Positions 25,654-39,439 of a DNA stretch of 64,000 nucleotides are shown piece by piece. Both the position numbers and the translations under genes were made by a program. Below the pieces are notes generated by a model that saw only the letters and a list, made by a program, of their open reading frames with translations, was not told the DNA's origin and searched no databases. The DNA is taken from contig OX463780.1 of the NCBI GenBank assembly GCA_949825025.1, forward strand, positions 35,506,979 through 35,570,978, written 5' to 3'. The stretch comes from Siphlonurus alternatus (lineage: Eukaryota > Arthropoda > Insecta > Ephemeroptera > Siphlonuridae). Each line of letters begins with the position of its first letter. The stretch's first letter is position 1.

Positions 25654-25998
25654 AATGGACTACATACATGACAAAAATTTATTGCAGGAATAGAGGGTAC
25701 CAAATTATGCTACCCTGAATTTTTTCAAAATTTTTTGAGACCCAGAACTATTTTTAAATAATTATTGAAAGTGCGGCCACGCCCCCTGGAGGCGTCAATA
25801 GGCCTATCCTGTCAATAGGTCTCTATCCTTTTTATTAAGAATTCAGGGGTGCCAACTGGAATCACAGGACTTTCATTAATTATTTAAAAATAGTTCCGAG
25901 TCTCAAAAAAATCTGAAAAAATTCAGAGTAGCATAATTTGGTGCCCTCTATTCATTTCTGTGATAAAATTTTTTCATGATACACGTATGTTGTCCATT
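25654..25998. mobile_element. Family-A MITE, copy 2
   Basis: Same termini (AATGGACTACATACAT / CGTATGTTGTCCATT) and arms as copy 1, with the loop inverted relative to it: the CTCF-like motif reads on the minus strand (25792-25779). It lies only about 340 bases from copy 1. Confidence 0.8.
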
Positions 25999-28592
25999 TT
26001 CATGCATGTAGAACTGGTTGCAAGGATTGCATACCCACAAGGCGCGGAGATTGTAATGTTGATGTGTTTATTAATTTCCCCTGGTCTATTATAAATCAAA
26101 TCGATAAAATAGTCCTGTGATAAAACTAACAAGAATAATATGATCTTTATTGTGAAATAGACGGTATTAGCTTATACTTTTTTCATACATAATGTACTGT
26201 TGTATTTTTGTGTATATTATTTATACTTGACGATATATTATATGTCTATAATATAGACTTATAATAATGTATTTATTATATGTGTATATATAATATAATT
26301 ATTATATAATACAATAATAATCTATATTAGAAATAAAATATTTTATTTTTGGATCCATATATTTCTCTGCCTCAATGTTTAAAAGTATATAAATCTTTGA
26401 CAATCAATTTGGACAATAGCAATCTATTATTCATAATTTTCTAAAATGCCTGTAGTAAAGGCTTTATTTCACTTCTATGGATATAACCATAACAAATATA
26501 ACAATAGAAAACTATAAGCACAATATTTTTACATGGAAACTTTATGTTATATATGTAACCCAGAATCATTCAATTTTTCTCATTTAAAATACATTAATAC
26601 GCATAATTAAGTACCTTTCATTTACAAATTATGTCAGAGAGTGAAGAAAGGTTACATTATTTATTGTAAGTAAATATTATTGCATGATCTGGTGATTAAA
26701 TAAAATTTCTTACATTTTGAAAACCTTGAAAACCTCTCTGTTTTCTTATGTCACTTAATAATTCTTCATACGTAAAATAAATTTAATTCTTTTCGTGTTT
26801 TAAGTTGACAAGACAGCCAATTTTCTCCTATAACAAATAATGTATTTTTATATGAATAAATTAAATTTGCATATACAATTTTGTACGCAAATGTAAAATC
26901 AGCTTGTCAGATTATTGATAGCAGTGGTATTATGTAGAAATAATTTGAAAGCAAATTGTGTAGAAGAAAGTTGCTGGTTGTTAGATGGACTTGTGATTTT
27001 AATTACTATATTTTATTAGTCAGAGTAATTTAAATTCAAAAATTTTAGTACTTTTTAGTCAAAATAAGTGGATACGCCTGTAATCTAATTCACATAATTT
27101 TACAGTTAATGATAAATTTGATGCTAATACTTAAAATATAAAATTTAAGTAATTTTTGAAACTGAAATTAATTAAAAAATTTAAGTAACATCAATAAACT
27201 CCACTTTCTTCTTAACACACTATGTTTATTAATAATGTATTATATTCTAACCTCAAGGCATTTTCTTAAATAATTAACTCGTTAATTGAAATATTGAAAT
27301 AGTGATTTCCTAAGCGCCTCATCCTGTGTGTCAGTGACAAAAAACACGTGAATTATTTCTTTAAGTGTACACCCACACCTGCAAAAGTTTTAGGTGTTCT
27401 AGTACTTATTTTCAGTAATTTCAGTGCAGTAGATCATGTTGTCGATTTATTTTTTTGCCTAAATTTTAAGTGCGATACGTTTCTGATTAGCTCTGTATCA
27501 GAATAGTATGCAAATAAAAGAAGATCCATAATTAACATGATGTTTCTATATATATTAATATACAATTAAGGGCTCTTGGAATTTACATTAATTAGCATAG
27601 ATTATAGTGTAGAATTTTTTAGCACACTGAAATTTGTTATAAATTTTCAATATTAAATTTAGTTATAAAAACTTTTAAGCTAAATTCTATGCTAAGTTAC
27701 GTTTTTGTGTGAATAAAGCACGATGTATGAAATGATATTATCGAGGGTTTGAACTTTTTTTTTTTTAAGTAACTTTGCAATACTAAATTATGGTCTGTAA
27801 AAATAATTTATAGTACATATATGGCTATAATTTTTATAAATTTTTATATTTTTGTGACAAACTAAATTTATGTTTGGTGAAAACTTTAACATTTTGGGAT
27901 TTATTAATAGATTCAGTCAGAGTCTACGATAGTAACAGTTTTCTAGCGTGTTGACCTGAAGTTGCGAAGACAAACCTTGTTAGAAAAATAATAGAAGAAA
28001 GTTTTTGAACGCGTGTACGGTAAAGTCTCTGGTCCAACCCATGACCTGACCTGTCGACGAGTCTGGAAAAATTATGCAAGATAAGAGATATTACATTAAA
28101 AAAGCTTGTTTTTCTAAGCAGGATTAAAATTATTAGTTCTATGATTATTTGTATTACTATCTTTTAACGTAAGTTAAGTATTAAATAAGAAACCATATGA
28201 AATTTAATGATTCAACATTTATATCCTCCCGTCCTTGACTTTCTCCATTAAAGAAATTATGTGCGAGTATGAAAATTTAAGAGAAGTAGGGGAGAGATAC
28301 ATCAATCTTTATATCTCTCACTGAATGTAATATATCTTATCTTGCATAATTTTTGCACACCATTTTTTTTATATTGTATAATAATTTTGGCAAAGTGCTG
28401 GAGACGCCGCAAAAGTGCTCGCACAAGTCGCATACAGTCTACCTTGAGGTGAGTGCAATGATATAGTGGACTTCTCTCAATATGTATTAGAAGCTAGGCC
28501 TGTCCTACTGTGAACTGAATTAAATTCTAAAATTCAGATTGCATGTGATTGCATCCATCAATATATAACTATTCAGTATATCGACGTGGTAG

Positions 28593-28716
28593 TGGAAAAA
28601 TATCTTAAGTCCATTGGTAAGCTGGGAAAAAAATATCCCAACTTCACTGCGTTAAGCTGAAAAAAAAAAATTCTAAACTCTATTTTGCTTACCAGTGGAG
28701 TTAGGATATTTTTCCA
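28593..28716. mobile_element. Small MITE (124 bp)
   Basis: Terminal inverted repeats TGGAAAAATATC...GGTAAGC / GCTTACC...GATATTTTTCCA. An internal second pair forms a branched hairpin. A (TA)n tract follows. Confidence 0.65.
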
Positions 28717-28731
28717 TATATATATATATAT

Positions 28732-28766
<35 letters not shown>
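28717..28766. repeat. (TA)n microsatellite
   Basis: A TA dinucleotide array with one ATTATTA interruption. Confidence 0.9.
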
Positions 28767-28768
<2 letters not shown>

Positions 28769-31210
28769 ATTATTTGTATTTATTTATTACACATATAGAA
28801 CCATTAGGTACATTGTGTTTATATTTATATATTGAGGTTTTTAAGTATACAGCAAAAAAAACTTTTAAAATAATTTACTTTTCATTCATTTTTATTTTTA
28901 CCTTATTTTTCACTGTAATATAGAAAATACTGATAAAAACATGCATAATATTTTGTAAATCATTAAATAATATGAACTTGAGGGCGGGAGTGAAATTTCA
29001 AGTAACAGCTAGGCCATGTTATTTATTTTATTATTATTTTGAGGTGACAAAATTCCGACAGAAAAAAAAAACGTTTTGGATATCAATTTCATATTATTCA
29101 TTATTATTTAATTGTTTATCGCTGACTTCAAAGAAGGCATCAACATTCTGTTAAATGATTAAACACTTTTTATGTGTATAATTTATACACAATTGTAATT
29201 TTCTACCCTTAAAACTAGTATATAAATACGATAAAAATTATTACAATTGAGGAATTTTGTTTAATTTAACAAGAAAATTATTTCCTTATAAAAAATGACA
29301 CATAACAGTTGAAAAATTGATACAAGCAATTTAATTATAAAGTAATTTTGTCTTTATAATTAGTATGATTATATACACCAATATAATTATCTGATTGCAT
29401 AAATTTAGAAATGAAAACTCATAAATAATTACATACATGATGTACTGTACTTTACAACCATGATTTTTTTTTTCATAAAAATTATAATGTAAAATACCGA
29501 GAACTAGCTTATTATAATATATATATAAAAACGCTTTCTCCTACTTTTATATATTAAACCTTGTTGCAAATTTAATATACAGTTCTTCTTTCTATATACA
29601 AGTAATACTGGTGTAAAAGTCGTCAGAACAGCTACTCCATGTACATACATGTCATCCTCACTCGCAGAAAGACATCTGAGGGACTTCATTATGTAAATTC
29701 AACTGTCTTTTTGACATCTCATTATTATAGAAATAAATGGATGTTATTTGTACATAATTTTCAAAGTGAAAATACTTAGAAACAAAGTATATACGCTTAA
29801 AAGTAACCAGTTCAACCAGTGTCTTTTTCTGCACCTAAAATGCGAACCTCACTACTCTATTAGTAGTACCTTGCATATTTTAAGCATGTTAATGGTCATA
29901 TAATTATGCTGTCGCTAGTCAATTGGATTTTTTCATGTGCAGAAGAATATTTTTGTCACATTTATTTACGCATATTAATAAAATTGCCAGGGATTCACGT
30001 AGGAGGTAATTCTCACTATAACCACTGCTATGTAACCGATCGATTCATTAGTAGTTGAAGTTAAACTGGTTTTGCATTTAGTTATTTCATATTATGTTGC
30101 ATACACTTTATATAGAAACATAATATTGTATTGCACTGCACAGAATCATGTACATTGAAGTAGCTTATAATTTATAATAGAGTATTACAGTATAATAATT
30201 ATGTGATACTAATATTTTTTAACTTTGATTTTTCAGTCGATGCAGTAATTGCCAGTAATCATAAAAACGAGATACATGTACTAAACAAAAATATTTATTT
30301 AAGGATGAAGAATAAAATATGCTACAGCATAAAAATATCAAGGTCGTTTAATTGTCACATTATTATTTTCTTTTTATTTTTCAATTGGAAATATTGCAAT
30401 ATAGTTTATTACATTATTATAATATAAAATATATTTTTATTGTATTATAGGACCACGGTCATGCTTATCACGTACATACATAATATACAATATTGTGTAC
30501 GTGTTTTTTTTTTATAAAGGACAACATTTTTATGTTTTTATAGTGTACTGTTTTTATATTTCACGTAAAGGTACATCTCTGGAAAAGAATTGATCTCTTC
30601 GTCACGTAATTTTCAGCACATGAATTTACTTCAAATCAACATTTTTATTTTTTTCCCCCTTCACATAGTATAACAAATGCGGCTTCTTGCTTCTTTTTTA
30701 AAAATTTTAATTGCTTCATGTGTTCTACAAGAAAGAGCATTTTTTTACACGCTATATATTAATATTACTATGGTTTTCAGTATTATTTTATCACCAACTT
30801 TTTTTTAAGTATTTCCAGTAAAATATTGTTTTTTGTCGCATTTGATTTGTCATAGTAACTATGAAAAATCAAGTTAATAGTAGCTTACTCTTATTCATGC
30901 TTTTTTAAAGCTGTCTTTGCAAGACTTATATATCAATACACTAAATTAAATTAACATTTTATGGACTTAAATTATATACTTCCGCCACGCATTAAAAAGT
31001 GGAATAATAAGTGGGCTTATTTATTATTAATCAGGCCTAAAAAATCAGGTTTATAAAAAAAAATATAAGTTTAAATATTATAGGGTATATAAAAAAATAT
31101 GAAAAAAAAAAAGGTTGGACTTATATTTCATTGGCTTAAATTTCAATTGATCATGTGATACTGCGTGATCTTACGTTTCTATAAGCCAATCAAACTCATC
31201 GCGAGTGATA

Positions 31211-31250
31211 CTTCACTGGCAGGGTATGTATACATACCCTGCTTCACTGG
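31211..31250. mobile_element. Palindrome-only transposon remnant with duplicated target
   Basis: A perfect 22-bp palindrome (CAGGGTATGTA and its complement, 31220-31241) is flanked on both sides by the 9-bp direct repeat CTTCACTGG (31211-31219, 31242-31250). The CAGGG terminus and 8-9 bp duplication resemble hAT-type insertions. It may be an element reduced to its two terminal repeats joined back to back, or a short templated insertion. Confidence 0.55.
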
Positions 31251-32310
31251 TTAACAGACTACAAATGTTGATTAGTAAATAAGTGTGGACAGGCCCGCCC
31301 ATGTGAGAATGCCGCTTTTTTTTTTTTTTTTTGTTTAGGAACGGTGCTCAAATTATTTGGTGGATAAGACAAGTACTACTTAGTCTTGGTGACTACTGAA
31401 GACTCGTTACTACTGATGTTTGACCCACTTTAATGTACCGCGCACAATCACGTATGCCACAGCACTAAAAGAGACAAAAAAAAAAAAAAAAAAATTGAAT
31501 TCGCGACCAAAAAGGATTGTGTGACGTGAATGTCTTGCAATGATGCAACGCCAGCCACCACTTCTCTCAAGACTGGTATATTTATAGTCGTGGCACTGCA
31601 CAGGGGGACCTGCCATGCTTATATACACACCAACGTTCATCAACTACAGAGTATGTATTATACACACGCGAATCTGTATAATATGGAGCAGACGGCAGTT
31701 TCACTTATATTTAATTATAGACTTGAACTATTTAAATATATTGTTTGTTTTACTGTTTTTAAGTACATATTTTATAAATATTTTGTCATTTTAGACTATA
31801 ATTATGTAATTAAATATGATTTTTTTTTTTTATTATTTTACCTCAATGTAGTAATTGCATAATTATTGTGGATATGAAATGAAATTTCTTAAAGAAATTG
31901 AAAATTTTCTTACATATACTTGTATGTATACAGTATATTATATTCCAATAAAAAATATATTTGTTTTAGAGATTTTAATCCAGACAATTTCTCACAATTC
32001 TTTTTTGCTGTCTAAAAATGATTTCTATATAGATATGTCAATATCGAAATATACTCAAAATAATATAATATAATTATATATTATATTTATTACTCTGAAT
32101 TATTCTAATTATTGTCAACTGCATATATATATGCATGTGTTTAGTAAAAATAAAATTTCAGTTTGCTGCATTTTCTATATTGTGACCAAATTTGAAACTT
32201 TTGCAACTAATTCCTTTTCACGAAAATAAGCTCACCACCTCACTCCTTTTTCATTTTGTTGTTGTTTTAATCTGCTTCGGTTTTCTGAATTTTGAGGGGG
32301 GGGGGGTGGG

Positions 32311-32659
32311 TATCATATTTAAAATCAAGTTAAAAAGTGCATGATTTTATAGCATAAAAACCATAGAGTTAATATTGATAAAAACATCCACTGTTTTCGA
32401 ATGTATCAGGTAAAAAAAATCAGCTGATGACCAAGCTATGAAACTCAACCTTCATGTATATACTGTAGTACTGTACTTTTTACTTTATTATTATTATTTT
32501 TTTTATAAAAGAATGCACAGTATATACATGTAGTTTGAGTTTTTGAGTTTCATAGCTTGGTCAACTGATTTTTTTTTTTTTTTTACCTGACATTCGAAAA
32601 CAGTGGATGTGTTTATGCTATAAAATCATGCACTTTTTAACTTGATTATAAATATGATA
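32311..32659. mobile_element. Fold-back element (349 bp)
   Basis: Arms TATCATATTTAAAATCAAG... and its near complement continue through ATGCACTTTTTAACTTGATT-type sequence and CATAGCTTGGTCA. The centre is AT-rich. Noncoding. Confidence 0.75.
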
Positions 32660-35600
32660 CTACACATTACCATGAAGAAGTTGTATCCTGTCTCAAGCGG
32701 ACTGAGGAATTATATTACAATATCCAAGTCTTTACTTAGGTTGCATACTTCAAATTCAACATTCAATTTATTACTAAACCAAAGCACTAAATGCAATAAA
32801 GTCAACCAACATCCTTAGTTAGCAACGCGTAATGTATTTCCGCAAAAAAATAAGTTATTTTTTTCTTCTTTAAACAGGTAATTTAAATCCCCCTCCCCTT
32901 CCTCTGGTAAAGCGGGTAAAAAAAAACCCTTGGTAATGTTGGAGTTAACGAATTATAAAACAAACTGACTATTAACGTGATAAAATAAAAAATAATATAA
33001 AATCTAAATAATCAAGTAATTATTAATGTTTTAATATGTTTTTTCTTTTAGATGCTGATTTGACTGAACTTTGGCTATATAATAGCCACAGCTGTACCAA
33101 TTATATACATTTGTTTTGTAAACATAATAATAATATATATTTCTAGGAAAATCTTCAATATTAACTTATTTTTTGGTAAAATATGCACTGAAAAAATTTA
33201 TCATATACTAAGGATGTTGATAAAATTAAATAGATGATTAAATTGATGATGATCATGAAGCAATATTTGCAGTGCGGTCAAAATAAGAAGGACCGTAACA
33301 TATAATGCATTGGGTGCCCTGCAAGAAAGAGTTAATGAATATAAGAAATATATATATTTAAATATTTTAAATTCATCAAGTTGTACTCTCATATTACGCT
33401 TATCTTCTATCCAGATTTAGTAAGATTGATTTTAAAAAAGGTGATATGAACCAATAAAAATTAATTAGTGATTAAAGCACTTACATCCATTAAAAAGAAT
33501 AAATGCATATATTAAACAAGGTCCTATTAATCCTATTATCCTATCCAGACTGTAAGATTAATTACTTTATGCCACTTTGTGTGTTTCTTTGTTTCGTTTT
33601 AAAAACGAATTGTATAAATATAATAATTATTTGTAAAAGCAGGATTGTTTTACTTGCAAAATAAATAAATCAATGTCACTGGTATATATAGGAGTGTAAA
33701 GCACGTAATTATCTAAACATATATTACCGTATATTTTAAGCACGTGAAAGTTCTTAAGATTTTTTTTTTGTAATTAATCATTTGCATAAAAAGTAAGCAA
33801 TTAACGTTAGAAAATCGTCTTCAAAATTTATCATTACTTCTTTAGGAAACCACAAGTACTTGAATCAAGTACATTAAGTACTTGTTAAGAAATGTGAGGG
33901 AAATCTAAAAACATAACTACAAATATTAGGGCTTCATTTATTAGGATTATTTATTCCTCTCTGGTTTGACCAGTTTTTATCAAACAACAAACTTTCCTTG
34001 ATTTTTTTTTTATTATATAATTTTTTATGCATCTCTAAATTTTGCAATTGGATTAATGAAAAGTTTGTAAGTACATTAAATTTAACTAGCCATTGTTTCA
34101 TAAAGTATAATATATATCATATTGATTAATTTCATACATTAATTAAAATATGTATATTATTTTTTTCTAGCCTTCTATAATGTAAAAGAGTCTAAAATAA
34201 GTGTATGACTACAAAATTTTTGAGTTTACCCGTTTATATTTCAAACATTATGTTAAATTGTAATTAATTTACATCATAAAATTTAATTTCTTATACAATT
34301 TTTCATTGTTTATTTATTATAAACGATATACCATTAAAATATTTTGCTGCCTCGCAAAGTTTTCCAGAAAGGAATTCAACTACACCGTCTTTATATTCAG
34401 ACAGCGACACCAACAGATTTATAAAAAATTACTGCCATCTGTCGTTGTCACATCGCTTATATACCTGACAATAAACTTGACTTTTTGTCCTCACCACCTT
34501 ACTTAATTTATAAATTTTAAAATCTTATACAAGGATTTAGATTTCTTAATGTATATTTAATGTAGCCACCGTTAGCAGAGTTTTAAATGGGAACATTTAA
34601 AAAATAATAATGATAGTAATAATTATAATTTTAATACAAATTTGAGTTTAATAATCAAAGATTAAATATATACTATTAAACTTATTTTTAATAAGTACAA
34701 TTAAGAGTTATTTATTTTAACATTTATCATTATCATTAAATGTTATAAAATTTATATACATAAGGACATGGTTATTAAATTTAAAGAAATTACTCAACAT
34801 ATAATTTATAATATTATAAAAAATACTACTGTGCGTATATATTTTTCTGGCATTATTACACGTTTCTAAATAAATGACGAGTTACAAAAACAGCTTGAAG
34901 CTTATCTCAAGTGCGATTTATCTTTGTGTCGGCACCACAAAATGACGCTGCTTACGTTTCAATTATTAAACCTGCGACAAGCGTCAAATCTTTTGTAAAG
35001 TTAATTTTTTTTCTAAAAAAAAAAACAAACAAACAACAAAACAAAAACAAACAAAAACAAAAAAAAAAACTGTTTTTTTTTCTATTGTTAAATACTTTGA
35101 GACTTGAGATTTAATTGATAACATGACTAGCAAGTAAGTTTACGATAGAAGAAAACTGCAAAACCCATATGTTATATATATGTATCGATAGTATCTCTTA
35201 TATTGTATTACTATTACTTGTACTTAACATAAATCTCCGATTTTATTGCAAACTAAAGCAGCATGTAAAAAAGTTAAAAGCAGCTGAAGATTTTTTTTAT
35301 AATTTTTTTCTTTTGGTAATGCCCTAAAGGAACCCGAATTTTACTATGAGCAAGTTAATATTATATTTAAATTAAAGCACTATTTTCACTACATAAAGAT
35401 TAAATACAAATATAAGTAAGTTAATAAATTATTTTAACGTTTCATTTAACTCATTAATACTTGCTTTAAAATAGCTGTAACTTTCTCATTCCAAATTTTT
35501 TCACTACTCTTTTTTGCTCTTTTATTTTTACGAAGAAAAAAAAACTTGTATTGATATATCAGATAAAAATATTAATTAGAAAGAAATTTAAATATTTATT

Positions 35601-35795
35601 CCTATGTGCAGGTCAAGGCATGCATGAATCTGTGCTAATAATATAAGACTTCATAAAATTTAAGGGAGCATTCACAGATCAATTTAAGAAGCGTGTTTCT
35701 TATATACCTATATTATAACGGATTATAACCTGATATGAAAACCATTTCTTAAATCACTCCCAAAATATTTCAGAATGAAAAAAATATGCATTGTG

Positions 35796-35882
<87 letters not shown>

Positions 35883-36180
35883 AATGCACATTTTGGAACA
35901 GCTAGAACATGAACGTTACTCCTGTTCTGTATATGATAATGTACGTTGAAAAGAAGGCAAGGATAACGTTCCTGTTTTCCTTAGATATAATTATATATAC
36001 GTTTATATTTTTCAATTATTAAAACTCCCAGTGCAAATATTTTTTATTTTATATATATTTTTTTTTTTACTATCACTAATAATGCAATATGTGGTACAAT
36101 GATTTTGGTACGTATTAATGTCGATTTCATTTTACTGTAATCTCATTAAAATGATTATTACTTATTCAATAATAGAAACT
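32660..36180. other. AT-rich desert
   Basis: Nothing supportable apart from the cruciform TA tract and a possible degraded MITE near 35664-35761 (GGGAG / CTCCC ends). Confidence 0.45.
35771..35903. repeat. (TA)n tract flanked by an inverted repeat
   Basis: About 78 bases of TA sit between TGCATTGTGATA and TATCACAATGCA. The whole tract can extrude as a cruciform. Confidence 0.8.
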
Positions 36181-36189
36181 AATGATAAT

Positions 36190-36540
36190 TGTTAAAAGTG
36201 GGCAGCAGCAGCAGTCTATATAGAAGCCAGGCTATATATCTCATCGATGCAATCGTTTCTCGCTATACTGCCAACAAGTGCAACAAGGCCGGTGGTGTAC
36301 ATACAACGCGCGGGCGTTGTTTCCTGAGGCTGCTATAGAGCAATTAGCGGTGCATGCTCGCCTTATATGGCACCGCTGTCACCGGTATGGACACTAGCGC
36401 TGGCTTGACAAATCAATCAACGAGTGCACGCGACACCGCCTGCATCGGCCGCGAGATTTATACCTTCCCGATATGAGAAATTTATTCTGCTGCACTTACA
36501 GTCAGATCCATGTAGTGTTTGTTTGACGTCATGGTCGTTG
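36190..36540. promoter_or_regulatory. Isolated GC-richer patch with a CRE
   Basis: A mixed-composition segment in AT-rich flanks, ending with TGACGTCA at 36524-36531. No supported ORF. It resembles the other CRE islands and is possibly an enhancer. Confidence 0.25.
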
Positions 36541-37210
36541 TGTCATTTGGAAAGAATAAATAAAGCAATTATCTGAAGTTCATGAGGTTTTTCTGCATAG
36601 AAAAATTTTATTATTTTCCCAATACTTTTTTAGCAAATTCAATGAATTAAAAAATAATTAGAAAAATGGGGCAATTTACTTTGTGATTATTAGATTTCGA
36701 AAATTATATTATAATTTTTAGTCATTTTTTTTATAAATAAATAAAATTTATATACTTATATAAATTTGGTTCTCTTTTAAATTTTGCTATAAATTTAAAT
36801 ACGTACAGATTATACTATATACCGATCAATAAAATAAGAAACAAATGGATACTGGTAATCAAAACTGTATAATTAAATACCTTTAAATTTAAATTAGTTA
36901 TAATATATTGAACTGTCACTGCGGCCATATTGATTTGCGTCAACATTAACGTACAGTTCATTAATTAAAACATAGGGTTTAACACAGGTTTCTTAAATTA
37001 GAGACTGAAAGCAGCATAAGATATATTTGATGGCGCGTACATCAAAGAGATAAATTTAAGGCTTACAGTACATTTGAATGTATTTAAATCTATATTTACT
37101 TATTTGGTGTTGAGTAAAAAAAAGTGAAATATATATCACCAGTAATATAAGAAACAAATTGATACTTACAGTAATGGAAAACGGATAGCTTGAATTAGTC
37201 TTAATTTATA
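36541..37210. other. AT-rich spacer before the CpG island
   Basis: A direct repeat (ATAAGAAACAAATGGATACT at about 36835 and ATAAGAAACAAATTGATACT at about 37147) is the only structure seen. It could be part of an unresolved element. Confidence 0.35.
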
Positions 37211-38544
37211 ACCCTTAGTTAAGCGGCACTTTTCGCGCGTAGGGATCCTCGTAAGAAACGCCCGCGAGATTTTCTTTTCGCGTGGCAGAGGTCTTCCCGT
37301 CCGGAATCGACCCGGGAGACGGGGGCGCGGGGTGGGGGGCCTCCCGAGGTTTCCGGAACCGCCTCCCTAAAATCGAGTTTCCGTTCGGGAGGGGCGCCGG
37401 AGGGCGAGAGAGGGCGGAAATCTCGAGCCGGGGACGAGATTTCGGGGAAGTTGCGGGCCTCCGGGGGCCCTCCCCGGCGTCCGTCCTCGGCGCCGCGGGA
37501 GGGGCGGACTGGTCCTCTCGGAGGTTCATGAAGCCCTTTTTCCACTTTCGCCCCTCCTCCGACGGGGCGGGGGCGAGACCGCCCCCGACCCCGCGGGACG
37601 GTGCGGCGTCTGTCGGACCTCGCGGTTCTCGTGGCACGCGACCGGCGGCCCGCCGACGCGCCTCGAGACGAAGCGACCGATCCGTCGCGTCTCTCGCGCG
37701 TCTCGCCGCGAACGCGCGTCCCGTCGGGGGGTCGCTCGGGGCGGGGGAACCGCGGAAACTTTATCATCGGGGTCGCCCCCGACGTTTGTTAACTCGTCCG
37801 GGCACGAGAGTAGGTTAGGTCCGACATCGGTCGATTGACACGGCCGATCGAGCGGACCACAAATGAACAGAGAGCTTTTTTCGAAAGCGGGCCTGCTTTC
37901 CGTCAACGGGGACGTCAAAGTCGGGCCCACCTCTCTTTGAGCAACGTCGGGTGCCATTTCGCGATTTGAAATCCTGCCTCCGTTCGAGGGGCGTGTTCGC
38001 GAGAATGACGTCGCGACACCTTTCCATTGCGATTTTAATACTTTTCGTACTTACTCGATTGAAACGCTCCGTTTCCCGAGCTGACCGTGCGGTCGACGGG
38101 AGAAAAGTTAGGTCGTGGCATTCAGACGCGCCCACATACGGACGGATCTACATGACGTTGACAGCCATGACAGGGCGTAATGCCGCGTCGTCGCTAGGTC
38201 TACGTCTCACTCGCTTCATCCGAGAGGCGGAAGCGTGACTCTCGATAGAGACTTCCTGGGGGAGTCTCGTGCCGGTCCGACACAAGGGTGCACTATTTAT
38301 CATACATTCTGGAAGGTTCCGGGGCGGTACGAGGAAAGGCCACCAGGTGGCAGCACGGCTCGGAGAATCACCAGATATAGTGGCGATCGCCGTCGAAATA
38401 CTTCTACACTAAGTTCACAGATGGCGCGCAAATCCATTTTTATGACACGTGCAATTTTTGGTCGCCACCACGTCGTCGCGACTCTCCTTCTCAAAAAGAA
38501 AATAAAAAAAAAAAACAAAAAAAAAAAGGCCGGCGACCACCCGC
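37211..38544. other. CpG-rich GC island at the left end of the macrosatellite
   Basis: About 1.3 kb of extreme GC and CpG density starts abruptly at ACCCTTAGT (37211), a variant of the array's unit-boundary motif, and ends at the first exact ACCCCTAGT (38545). Overlapping ORFs up to 182 codons on both strands are rich in Arg, Pro, Gly and Ser, with no recognised domain, and are probably GC artefacts. It contains a CTCF-like site (38341-38354) and an oligo-A run near 38500. No 18S, 5.8S or 28S core was recognised, although rDNA spacer or a retroelement 5' region remain possible. Confidence 0.55.
38340..38353 (+). promoter_or_regulatory. CTCF-like motif
   Basis: CCACCAGGTGGCAG matches every position of the degenerate CTCF core CCASYAGRKGGCRS and sits in the CpG-rich island. 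CTCF is an architectural zinc-finger protein present in most bilaterians. Binding is an inference. Confidence 0.35.
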
Positions 38545-39439
38545 ACCCCTAGTCCTTATTATTAAACATCACTTTCGGGACCCCAAAATTAACCAGCGTT
38601 TTCCTATGCTGGGACGCACTTCCTTTGGGCGAGCGTCTGGGTTCGTCGAAATCCGACGAAACTTTTCCTGGGGGTTCCCGGGGGTGGCCGCCGTAACCGG
38701 GAAAATAATAAAAAATCCACGTCCGGGGGGGGACTGGGGGTGAATTTTTTTATCTAGATTTTTGGGGTTTTTCGGCCTCCGAGCTCTTCCGGTGCCCTGC
38801 GCTGGCCTTGGCCGGTGGAGGTCTTTGCCCGGTGAACTTTTGTTGCTGCCGAGTCGTGTTCGGTTCCGGACACCGGACACCCTTTCGGCAGCGCACGCCG
38901 CCCGTGAGGTTACGTTTGGAAATTTGGGCTCTTCGGTGTCGTGTGGTCTGTGTTTCGAATCACCGTGTGTTCGAGTGTTGGTGCGTGGTGTGTTGTCGTG
39001 GCCGTGTAGTGAGGACGTCATGCTATTGCGACGTATTACGTGTCACTTTGATGTGTTATGGCCCTCTATCATGCACTTTGAATCACAAATGTGGACATCG
39101 TGGACACGGGGTGACCTTGTGCCGCGTGACTCCACGGCTAGGGGATCTCCTCCCTGAGTTCATCTTTTCGTTGGTTTCGATTTGTGTTTTCTGATACGTA
39201 GACATGTAACGCACAACGTACTAGTGCTACTTTTTCCATTTTTTATACATACAGTGTTTCCTGCCATTGGAAAGTTTATGGTTACCAACTTCAACAGCTT
39301 CTTTGTCGTTCAAGTTTGAATGTTGGTGGAAAAATGCAAGTCTACCATTGGTAGAAAGAGTTCTGCTAACTGGGATTGACTGAAGCTTTTGCATATCGTC
39401 AATGCTTTGAAATTATTATACTTTATTAACTTTCTTTGT

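Larger units (their letters stand above)
26000..31200. other. AT-rich desert
   Basis: Holds one small MITE (28.6 kb) and a GC-richer patch at 28380-28460 ending in a donor-like GAG|GTGAGT on the plus strand. Short ORFs are at chance level. Confidence 0.45.

Noticed and set aside
28380..28460. Plus-strand exon ending at GAG|GTGAGT
   Set aside because: A strong donor, but no convincing acceptor or partner exon. The adjoining frame is Arg/Ser-rich and short.
35664..35761. Degraded MITE related to the 5.1 kb element
   Set aside because: Only the outermost bases (GGGAG / CTCCC) and a CATTCACA match; too little for a call.
37211..38552. Several ORFs of 95-182 codons on both strands of the GC island
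   Set aside because: They overlap on opposite strands, are dominated by Arg/Pro/Gly/Ser and show no domain. Long chance ORFs are expected where stop codons are rare.
37211..39230. Horizontal transfer from bacteria, or an rRNA operon, as the source of the GC island
   Set aside because: No bacterial-type gene or continuous coding frame, and no 18S, 5.8S or 28S core recognised by eye. Its edge shares the unit-boundary motif with the host-like array.
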